The position numbers and the translations under genes were made by a program. This document shows positions 1 to 5,463 of a stretch of 6,373 nucleotides of DNA, in pieces. Numbering within the stretch: the first letter of the stretch is position 1; every line of letters starts with the position of its first letter. The notes beneath the pieces were generated by a model that saw nothing but the letters and a program-made list of their open reading frames with translations, searched no databases and was not told where the DNA came from. The stretch is taken from positions 1-6,373 of the forward strand of contig CALPUC020000052.1 of the NCBI GenBank assembly GCA_943326655.2, read 5' to 3'. The stretch comes from Rhodoluna limnophila (GTDB lineage Bacteria > Actinomycetota > Actinomycetes > Actinomycetales > Microbacteriaceae).

Positions 1-26
1 CTGATTCGTTTCAGTTCGCGATTCAC
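1..26 (-). CDS. pbpA: PbpA, penicillin-binding protein (transpeptidase), N-terminal fragment
   Basis: Only the first eight codons lie in the window; the gene continues past position 1. A GTG at 26-24 opens a frame reading MNRELKRI, which resembles the short basic start of actinobacterial PbpA, a membrane-anchored class B penicillin-binding protein that cross-links peptidoglycan made by RodA. The GTG overlaps the rodA stop as GTGA (bases 26-23). A good Shine-Dalgarno sequence, AAAGGA at 38-33, lies 6 bases upstream and supports this start. The call rests on this short match plus the conserved gene order fhaA-fhaB-pstP-rodA-pbpA. The transpeptidase domain cannot be seen, so the identity is inferred. 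Confidence 0.75.
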
Positions 27-1381
27 AGAGCATCCTTTCGGACGGTGTCTGAAATTCGAAGCAGAAGACCTAGGATGATCCAGTTGGCCACTAGCGATGA
101 ACCACCGGCAGCCAGGAACGGCGTAGTAAGGCCGGTAAGCGGAACGATTCGGGTCACTCCGCCGATAACTATGAAACACTGCAGGGCGAACACAAAAGAT
201 AGCCCAGAGGCTAGTAGCTTGCTGAACTCGTCGCTGTGGTTGAAACCGATTCTCAAACCCCTTGCCACCAACAGCACATAAAGCGTGAATACGGCGAAAA
301 TCCCCACTAAACCGAGTTCTTCTCCGAGGGAGGCGATGATGAAGTCGCTCTCTGCCAGCGGCACCAACTGAGGCACTCCTCCGCCCAGACCAGTGCCGAG
401 CAAACTCCCGTGGGCAAAGCCAAAGAGCCCTTGAACCAACTGGTAGCTTCCACCAATTGCGTTGTAGTTGGCCTCATCAAACGGGTTTAGCCAGGCGTCG
501 AATCGCTTGCTCACGTAGTCGATGGTTCTTGACGCGACCAATGCTCCGGTGACAAACATACCCAAGCCCACAACCGTGTAAATGGCTCGGCCGGTTGCCA
601 TGTAAATCATCACCAAGAACAAACCGAAAAACAACAGCGACGTTCCGAGGTCGCGTTGAACCACAAGAACGAGGATGCTAACTAGCCACAGCGCGAGAAT
701 TGGCCCGAGCTCTCTGGCCTTGGGGATTTGTATCCCCAAAACGGTTCGGCCGGTCATGGCCAGTGAGTCTTTTCTTTGCACGAGATAACCGGCAAAAAAT
801 ATTGACAGAGCTATTTTGGCTAACTCACCTGGTTGAAAAGTGAGACCGGCAATGGAAATCCAAAGGCTCGCACCGTTGATGGTTTTTCCGATGAACGGCA
901 GCATGGGGGCCAAGAGTAAACCAAGACCAACCACTCCACTTATGAATACGTAACGTCTGAGCACCAAATGGTTAGGAACATAAAGAATCACAGCCGCGGC
1001 GAGTGCCATTGCCACCAAAGTCCAGATCACCTGTTTTTCGGCAAAAATCTCTGACTGCTGGTTGGCAATTGCCGCGATGTCGAGTCGATAAATCTCAGCG
1101 ATTCCCAAACCGTTTAGGGCAATGGCAATCGGCAAAATGAGGGGATCAGCATTACTCGCGCGCAGGCGGAGAATCGCATGAATGACTAGACCTCCGATGG
1201 CAATCGGAGCCCAGTAATACCAAAACGCGTCGGTGGTCTTTTGCATGGTACTCAGCTGCACCTGCACCAACTCAAAAGCGTTAAGGCCGATGGCAAACAA
1301 CAGCAGGGCGAGCTCGGCGTTGCGATTGCGAGGCACTACTCGAACGATTTTGGAGATTCGTTCGGTCAACAGATTACTCAA
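23..1381 (-). CDS. rodA: RodA, SEDS-family peptidoglycan glycosyltransferase
   Basis: Polymerises lipid II into glycan strands in the cytoplasmic membrane, working with the transpeptidase PbpA encoded next. The 452-residue product is almost wholly hydrophobic, with about ten to twelve membrane segments between residues 22 and 440. Family landmarks are FQPGELAKI (182-190), QRDLGTS (242-248, whose D244 matches the essential SEDS aspartate), ESDFIIASLGEELGLVG (344-360) and the C-terminal PLTGLTTPFLAAGGSS (414-429). It is called RodA rather than FtsW because of its place between pstP and pbpA; FtsW is normally in the division cluster. The start is TTG at 1381, overlapping the pstP stop by 8 bases, with a weak GGTGA three bases upstream. 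Another TTG four codons later (L5) is possible. Length is close to other actinobacterial RodA proteins. Confidence 0.93.
   Translation of the reverse strand: MSNLLTERISKIVRVVPRNRNAELALLLFAIGLNAFELVQVQLSTMQKTTDAFWYYWAPIAIGGLVIHAILRLRASNADPLILPIAIALNGLGIAEIYRLDIAAIANQQSEIFAEKQVIWTLVAMALAAAVILYVPNHLVLRRYVFISGVVGLGLLLAPMLPFIGKTINGASLWISIAGLTFQPGELAKIALSIFFAGYLVQRKDSLAMTGRTVLGIQIPKARELGPILALWLVSILVLVVQRDLGTSLLFFGLFLVMIYMATGRAIYTVVGLGMFVTGALVASRTIDYVSKRFDAWLNPFDEANYNAIGGSYQLVQGLFGFAHGSLLGTGLGGGVPQLVPLAESDFIIASLGEELGLVGIFAVFTLYVLLVARGLRIGFNHSDEFSKLLASGLSFVFALQCFIVIGGVTRIVPLTGLTTPFLAAGGSSLVANWIILGLLLRISDTVRKDAL
33..38 (-). promoter_or_regulatory. Ribosome binding site of pbpA
   Basis: AAAGGA on the minus strand, 6 bases before the GTG at 26. 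It lies inside the last codons of rodA and is what decides that a new gene starts at the rodA stop codon. The same hexamer with the same spacing precedes the exported-protein gene at 3955. Confidence 0.7.
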
Positions 1382-2591
1382 CCGTCACCGAAGCTTTCAG
1401 CCGGTCGATTATTCGGTAGGCATCCTCAAGATCGGTCGCATAGATTGTTTTGGCCACCAACTGCTGCTGGTAAGGCGGCAAGGCGAGTACCTCTAGATTG
1501 GTTTTCTGTTCGAGACTGGAGAACTTGAATCCCAGTAACTCCTCGCGGATTCCCTTGTAAATCGAGACTCGACCTTCGGATCCCCCGACGTAGTACTTGG
1601 TCTGGGTATAGGCGTATGCCAACCACCCGGTTAAAACCACAAGGGAGGTGATAACAGCAATCGTTGCCACCTGGCGAAGCTTTCTAAACTGTACTTTTCG
1701 CTGAGTCTCGTTGATGATGCGGTTAAAGTCTTCACCCGATTCAGAGATGAACTGACGATCTTGGCTATCTTTGCCGCGGCTTTTAGCCTTAGCCTCCTGG
1801 ATGACCACGTCGGTGGTTGCAGATCCAACGAACTTTGCCTCACGCTCGATTACGCTGCCCAGCTCGGCTGGAACGGTATCGACCACAACCACGGTTACGT
1901 TATCCGGGGCACCGGCTTCAAGCGCTTCGCCGATCAGAACTTCAACTACTTCTTCGGCTCCCTGCTCACTGGAGAGATTCATGTGGATGATGGCATCGGA
2001 AACGTAACCATTGAGGCCGTCGGAGCACATCATCCAACGGTCGCCTGGTTTAGTTACTAAAACCTCGAAGTCGAGCTGCGGAGGTTCATTTGTGTCACCG
2101 ATTACTCGAAGTAAAACGTTGCGTCTTGGATGAACCAGAGCCTCATCCTCGGTGATTCGACCCATCTCGACTAGTCGTTGCACGAAGGTGTGGTCGGTTG
2201 TGACCTGACGGGTTTGCCCATCTCGACAAAGATAGATACGAGAATCACCGATGTGGGCAATTACCGCTCTGTCTTGAACGAAGACCAGCCCGGAGAATGT
2301 TGTGCCCATGCCGGAAAGTTCGCCGTGTGCGGCCACGGTTTCGGTTAGTAGTTGATTGGTTTCCAGAATTCGCGAGAGCACGGAGGCTCCAGCATCGTCT
2401 GCAGTTGCGTATTCGGCGTCCATCTGCGCCATTCGCTGCGCGGTAATTGCCGAGGCGATGTCGCCGCCGGCGTGACCACCCATCCCATCGGCCACGAAGA
2501 ACATGCGGTAGCCGGCATAGCCAGCATCTTGATTCGATGAACGAACCTTGCCCACATTAGAGTCGGCGGCACTGATTAGTGCGATGCTCAT
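1374..2591 (-). CDS. pstP: PstP, membrane-anchored PP2C-type Ser/Thr protein phosphatase
   Basis: Removes phosphate from Ser/Thr-phosphorylated proteins, including the PknA/PknB-type kinases usually encoded downstream, and so opposes the kinase signal that controls wall growth. The catalytic domain covers residues 5-240 and has the PP2C motifs: SNQD (19-22), VADGMGGHAGGD (33-44), GMGTTF (94-99), HIGDSRIYL (113-121), CSDGLNGY (189-196) and APDNVTVVV (228-236). D22, D35, D191 and D230 are the expected metal-binding acids. A charged linker (242-305) leads to one membrane segment (308-328) and a C-terminal tail of about 75 residues, presumably outside the cell and shorter than in the mycobacterial protein. 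The ATG at 2591 shares one base with the fhaB stop (TAATG) and has a GAGGG site 4 bases upstream. Confidence 0.95.
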   Translation of the reverse strand: MSIALISAADSNVGKVRSSNQDAGYAGYRMFFVADGMGGHAGGDIASAITAQRMAQMDAEYATADDAGASVLSRILETNQLLTETVAAHGELSGMGTTFSGLVFVQDRAVIAHIGDSRIYLCRDGQTRQVTTDHTFVQRLVEMGRITEDEALVHPRRNVLLRVIGDTNEPPQLDFEVLVTKPGDRWMMCSDGLNGYVSDAIIHMNLSSEQGAEEVVEVLIGEALEAGAPDNVTVVVVDTVPAELGSVIEREAKFVGSATTDVVIQEAKAKSRGKDSQDRQFISESGEDFNRIINETQRKVQFRKLRQVATIAVITSLVVLTGWLAYAYTQTKYYVGGSEGRVSIYKGIREELLGFKFSSLEQKTNLEVLALPPYQQQLVAKTIYATDLEDAYRIIDRLKASVTVE

Positions 2592-3106
2592 TACGCCCTC
2601 AGCTCGAAGACTGTTTTACCAACCTTCACCGGAGTATTCAGTTTCACCACTGCCGGTATTCCAACTCGGGTTCCAGCCAGGAAAGTTCCGTTGGTCGAGT
2701 TCAAGTCTTGAACAAGCCATTCATCATTTATCAAAACCAATTTGGCGTGCTGAGTCGATGCGTATTCGTCGGTGATGATCAGATCACTGCTTGCCGCTCG
2801 CCCAATGTGAAGTTCACGTCCGGTAAGCGAAATCGCCTTACCCATGTTTTCGCCCTCGGTCACAACCAACTTCGTTGCCGTCTTGCTACTCGGTTCGTCT
2901 GACTCCTGCAGCACTCGCACCGGCCCGGTTGGCGGATTCGGAATTTGGGCTTGCGAGATCACCTGAGGTGCTGAGCCCGTAGCAGCCTTCGACGCCACCC
3001 GTTGGCCGAAAAGATCACTGCGAATAACCGAAACGATGCTAAAAACAAAAATCCAGAGAACCGCCACCAGACCGATGCGGAGCAGGAATAGCGCTAGTTC
3101 ACTCAA
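2591..3106 (-). CDS. fhaB: FhaB (FipA-like), membrane-anchored FHA-domain protein
   Basis: A 171-residue adaptor that recognises phospho-threonine peptides at the membrane. One N-terminal membrane segment (5-28) is followed by a polar, Pro/Ser-rich linker (35-78) and a single FHA domain (about 79-170). The binding residues are present: GR (102-103), the ASTQHA motif with S117 and H120, and NSTNGTF (136-142). In mycobacteria the homologue (FipA) is reported to link kinase signalling to FtsZ and FtsQ; the same role here is inferred. The start is TTG at 3106, inside the fhaA stop (TTGA overlap), with GGTGA four bases upstream. No ATG or GTG is available in this frame before the membrane segment. 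It shares a 14-base stretch coding for the TNGTF region with fhaA. Confidence 0.92.
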   Translation of the reverse strand: MSELALFLLRIGLVAVLWIFVFSIVSVIRSDLFGQRVASKAATGSAPQVISQAQIPNPPTGPVRVLQESDEPSSKTATKLVVTEGENMGKAISLTGRELHIGRAASSDLIITDEYASTQHAKLVLINDEWLVQDLNSTNGTFLAGTRVGIPAVVKLNTPVKVGKTVFELRA

Positions 3107-3792
3107 TTGTTCACCGCCCTAGCGACCAATTTGAAGACAAAGGACTTGTTTCCGGCTTTGATAATGGAATCAACTGCCAAAGCTTGCTCTGATATCTTCA
3201 CGCCGCCAACAAAAGTTCCGTTGGTAGATCCAAGATCGCGGATGCCCGCTTTCTTTCCGTCCCAGATAATTTCAAAGTGTTTACGGCTCAGGCCGGTGTC
3301 GTGAATCTGGACGTCCGCGCTGGAATCACGGCCCACCGAGGTTCGAGACTTTTGCAGCTCGAAAACTAAACCATCGGTGACGACCTCTAACCTTGGCGAC
3401 CACTGCACATCGCTTGCCACAATGTTCGGGCTCGACGCCGTCACGTAGACCTGGCCAATCCCTAGGTTTGAAGACTCCGCAACGCTAACGACAACCGGCC
3501 CGGCAAACTGGTAGCCCTGTTTAGTAGCGTGGGCCTGAGCCTGCTGGCAGAGTTCGTGGTTCAAACGCTCGGCGATGAGTTTTAACCGGCCGTAGTCGGA
3601 AGCCGACAGCGTTACCTCAAATTTGTTTGGAACCAGGATGCGGTCGCGGCTCACCACAGACGCGTTGGCGTCCATTTGCGATTTGATAGCCGATCCAATT
3701 TCGATTGGCTGGAGCTCAGACTTGAAGGTTTTACTGAACGCGCCGGTTACAACTCGCTCAATGCCCTTCTCAAGTTTGTCTAGAAAGCCCAA
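3103..3792 (-). CDS. fhaA: FhaA, cytoplasmic FHA-domain protein with N-terminal DUF3662 domain
   Basis: A phospho-threonine reader which, in mycobacteria, binds the phosphorylated pseudokinase region of the lipid II flippase MurJ (MviN) and helps control peptidoglycan synthesis. Numbered from the chosen start, residues 1-120 match the FhaA N-terminal domain (GFLDKLEKGIERVV at 2-15) and residues about 145-225 form the FHA domain, with GR at 154-155, SRKH at 169-172 and GSTNGTF at 188-194. There is no membrane segment. At 229 residues it is much shorter than the roughly 527-residue M. tuberculosis protein because the long linker is nearly absent. The frame allows a TTG at 3804 or at 3792; the latter is chosen because MGFLDKLEKG fits the usual family N-terminus. 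Neither has a clear ribosome site. It is the first gene of the operon. Confidence 0.92.
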   Translation of the reverse strand: MGFLDKLEKGIERVVTGAFSKTFKSELQPIEIGSAIKSQMDANASVVSRDRILVPNKFEVTLSASDYGRLKLIAERLNHELCQQAQAHATKQGYQFAGPVVVSVAESSNLGIGQVYVTASSPNIVASDVQWSPRLEVVTDGLVFELQKSRTSVGRDSSADVQIHDTGLSRKHFEIIWDGKKAGIRDLGSTNGTFVGGVKISEQALAVDSIIKAGNKSFVFKLVARAVNN

Positions 3793-3887
3793 GTGCAGAA
3801 CCAATCTTTATCGTGACTCAAGTTTAACCGCCGAAACCGACACATTCGGCTTTCTGTGAGTTATCTGTGCGGAGTCTAGGAGCAACC

Positions 3888-3907
3888 TGAGTTTGCGTGA
3901 GTTCGCG
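3888..3907 (+). repeat. Tandem 10-bp repeat in the fhaA/exported-protein divergent region
   Basis: TGAGTTTGCG (3888-3897) is followed directly by TGAGTTCGCG (3898-3907), nine of ten bases identical. Another TGAGTT occurs at 3857-3862 and an opposed copy (TGACTCA) at 3814-3820. Starts at 3857, 3888 and 3898 are 31 and 10 bases apart, about three and one helical turns, as for sites bound on one face of DNA. The second copy runs into an 8-bp palindrome, TTCGCGAA (3902-3909). No regulator can be named, and chance is possible for so short a motif. Confidence 0.4.
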
Positions 3908-3931
3908 AATCTAATTTCCTAGTGTGGAACT
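3893..3931 (+). promoter_or_regulatory. Possible promoter region for the exported-protein gene
   Basis: A promoter is required here because the gene at 3955 is transcribed away from fhaA. The best -10-like boxes are TCTAAT (3910-3915) and TAGTGT (3920-3925), which fits TAnnnT and would put the transcript start near 3932, about 20 bases before the ATG. No good -35 box is seen; the nearest hexamers are the TGAGTT repeats. The remaining sequence from 3793 to 3886 must hold the opposite promoter for the fhaA operon. I see TAAACT at 3826-3821 on the minus strand but no convincing -35 partner. Confidence 0.3.
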
Positions 3932-3954
3932 TGTGAACCACGAAAGGACACGAA

Positions 3955-4437
3955 ATGATTAGCAGCAAGTTTAGAAAGACCTCTCTCATTGCAATTTCAG
4001 CAGTAGCCCTCACCGGCCTTGCATTCGCAACTCCATCAATCGCAGCACCTCAAAAGGCTGCCGGAGTATCGGCATCGGCACAGGCCAAGGGTCACGGACA
4101 CGACCACGGAACTGAACGTGGCAAGAACAAGGGCACCAAAGTGGCCCCGATTAGCCAGAACATCACCGTTACCGTTCCAGACGACGGTGGCGTTTACAAG
4201 CTAGTCATCACCAAAGTCGTTCCTGTGAGCGTATTAGGTGGCCCGGGATCAACCCCTCCAAGGGCAAAGCCAGCTCGTGAGCACACTCGCGTTGTTGCGG
4301 TTACCGGAACCGGAAGCGTTACCGTTACCGTTCCAGGGCTTCACCCAGGCAACTACACCGTTGAACTGGTGAAAGTGTCTTCGAGCCAAGACCTAAGCGT
4401 TGTTGCACCAGCAGCAACCGCCAAAGTAAAGAAATAA
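3955..4437 (+). CDS. Small exported protein with His-rich stretch and two beta repeats, function unknown
   Basis: I do not recognise a named family. The 160-residue product starts with a typical Sec signal peptide: basic SSKFRK (3-8), hydrophobic core (11-25) and a likely signal-peptidase I site after PSIA (residue 30). The mature part is basic and has no cysteine. It begins with an Ala/Lys-rich stretch, then GHGHDHG (46-52), which could bind metal, then a Gly/Lys-rich spacer. Two related beta segments follow (70-88 and 122-141), both starting TVTVP and ending KV, separated by a Gly/Pro loop (95-110). The second, GLHPGNYTVEL (128-138), resembles strands of Ig-like or carboxypeptidase-regulatory beta-sandwich domains. 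No sorting signal, lipobox or C-terminal membrane segment is present, so it is probably released or loosely wall-bound. ATG is preceded by AAAGGA (3943-3948), 6 bases away. It stands as a single gene ending in a strong terminator. Confidence 0.85.
   Translation: MISSKFRKTSLIAISAVALTGLAFATPSIAAPQKAAGVSASAQAKGHGHDHGTERGKNKGTKVAPISQNITVTVPDDGGVYKLVITKVVPVSVLGGPGSTPPRAKPAREHTRVVAVTGTGSVTVTVPGLHPGNYTVELVKVSSSQDLSVVAPAATAKVKK
4162..4377 (+). repeat. Two related segments inside the exported protein gene
   Basis: The 16-base string ACCGTTACCGTTCCAG occurs at 4165-4180 and again at 4321-4336, 156 bases (52 codons) apart and in the same frame, coding TVTVP each time. The similarity continues in protein: TVTVPDDGGVYKLVITKV (71-88) against TVTVPGLHPGNYTVELVKV (123-141), allowing one gap. 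This points to duplication of a beta-hairpin unit or to two structurally similar strands in one sandwich. Confidence 0.6.
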
Positions 4438-4467
4438 CACAGACATCGCCTCCTAATTCATAGATGG

Positions 4468-4507
4468 CAAAACGCCTCCTCGAGTAATCGAGGAGGCGTT
4501 TTGTTTT
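4468..4507. terminator. Bidirectional rho-independent terminator between convergent genes
   Basis: A perfect 16-bp stem (4468-4483 paired with 4488-4503) closes a 4-base GTAA loop. The core is CGCCTCCTCGA with its complement, and the outer pairs are A/T, so both strands end in a T-rich run: TTTTGTTTT on the plus strand (4499-4507) and GTTTTG on the minus strand. It lies 30 bases past the exported-protein stop and 16 bases past the trhO stop, so it can end both transcripts. A second CGCCTCCT at 4447-4454 could compete for the same 3' arm. Confidence 0.93.
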
Positions 4508-4519
4508 GGCTTTGGGAAG

Positions 4520-5428
4520 CTAACCCACCTGCGGAATTGCTTTTCCGCGGGTGTGGTTCGGCTGGCAAGTGAGACTCTCTGGCTTGGCCGCGCAGTTATC
4601 GCATAGCAGAACCAGGTCTTTGCAAGATAGGTTGGAGCAATTTCGGAACCTTGAGGTTGCTCCACCGCATTTTTCGCATTCACCGATTGTTTTGGCCTTG
4701 TCGGTGAAGTTGATGTTCATGCGGTCGTCGAAGACGTAGAGCGAACCCTCCCAGAGGCTTTCATCGCCCTGTGATTCACCGTAACGCACGATCCCGCCGT
4801 CGATTTGGTAAACCTCTTTGAAGCCACGCTTGATCATGATTGCCGAGAGAACCTCGCAACGAATACCACCGGTGCAGTAAGTGACTACCGGCTGGTCTTT
4901 GATGGAGTCATATTTGCCACTTTCGAGGTCTTTGACAAAATCGTGAGTGGTATCAACGTCGGGGACGACGGCGTTTTTGAATTTGCCAATCTTGGCTTCC
5001 CAGGCATTTCGTCCGTCGAAGAAAACAACTTCATCGCCGCGATCGGCTACCAGCTGATCAACTTCTTTAGGCTTCAGGTGTTTGCCACCCCCGACTACAC
5101 CCTTAGCGTCGACGACCAGTTCGTCTGGCACACCGAAAGCCACCAGTTCGTCGCGCACTCGCACTCGCAGGCGAGGGAAGTCATTTCCAGTTCCGTCTGA
5201 CCACTTGAAATCAATCTTGCGGAAACCGGCGAAGTCTTTGGTCTGGCGAACGTACTTCTTGAGTGCCGACATATCGCCACCGAGCGTGCCGTTGATGCCG
5301 TGCTTGGAAATCAGGATGCGACCTTTTAGGCCCAAAGACTCACAAAGGGTCTTTTGCCATAGTTTTACTGCCTCCGGGTCGCTAATTGGAGCGAATCCGT
5401 AGTAGAGGATAATCTTCTGTAGTTCCAC
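4520..5428 (-). CDS. trhO: TrhO, rhodanese-family tRNA U34 5-hydroxylase (UPF0176)
   Basis: Catalyses oxygen-dependent hydroxylation of uridine 34 in the anticodon of certain tRNAs (ho5U), a wobble modification; the family was formerly UPF0176/YceA. Numbered from the GTG at 5428, the 302-residue product has an N-terminal domain (3-90, with SKHGINGTLGG at 41-51) and a rhodanese domain (about 115-220) with VVFFDGRN (134-141). The active-site loop YCTGGIRCE (184-192) carries catalytic C185 and C191. A C-terminal Cys-rich tail has CEKC, C264, C269, CDNC and C288, which may bind zinc. Upstream in frame, a TTG at 5449 would add seven residues, but the GTG is preferred because family members begin just before the KIxLxYxF strand and a promoter -10 box ends 7 bases before it. 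The neighbouring genes are functionally unrelated. Confidence 0.93.
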   Translation of the reverse strand: MELQKIILYYGFAPISDPEAVKLWQKTLCESLGLKGRILISKHGINGTLGGDMSALKKYVRQTKDFAGFRKIDFKWSDGTGNDFPRLRVRVRDELVAFGVPDELVVDAKGVVGGGKHLKPKEVDQLVADRGDEVVFFDGRNAWEAKIGKFKNAVVPDVDTTHDFVKDLESGKYDSIKDQPVVTYCTGGIRCEVLSAIMIKRGFKEVYQIDGGIVRYGESQGDESLWEGSLYVFDDRMNINFTDKAKTIGECEKCGGATSRFRNCSNLSCKDLVLLCDNCAAKPESLTCQPNHTRGKAIPQVG

Positions 5429-5463
5429 GATAAGAATTGTAGTCTTCAATAATGAGCATCAAA
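5428..5463 (-). promoter_or_regulatory. Promoter of trhO, giving a probably leaderless mRNA
   Basis: On the minus strand TACAAT (5441-5436) is a near-consensus -10 box, and seven bases separate it from the GTG at 5428. Transcription would therefore begin at or next to the start codon. A TTGATG (5462-5457) lies 15 bases upstream, or TTTGAT (5463-5458) 16 bases upstream, as a somewhat close -35 box. The -35 lies inside the first codons of the divergent metallopeptidase gene. No Shine-Dalgarno sequence precedes the GTG, as expected for a leaderless message. Confidence 0.6.

Noticed and set aside
1761..2060. Plus-strand open frames opposite the pstP catalytic domain
   Set aside because: They are antisense to conserved PP2C motifs and show no independent coding signal.
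2682..3225. 14-base repeat AAAGTTCCGTTGGT at 2682-2695 and 3212-3225
   Set aside because: Both copies encode the conserved TNGTF region of the two FHA domains; shared ancestry and codon preference explain it without a mobile or regulatory repeat.
3829..3849. Inverted repeat GCCGAA/TTCGGC with a 9-base loop followed by TTTCT, terminator-like
   Set aside because: The stem is only 6 bp and lies upstream of both divergent genes, where a terminator has no transcript to end. It could be an operator half-site pair, but nothing else supports that.
4805..5200. 131-residue plus-strand open frame opposite trhO
   Set aside because: It lies fully antisense to the well-conserved rhodanese domain, has no recognisable domain or ribosome site, and is explained as a shadow of trhO codon composition.
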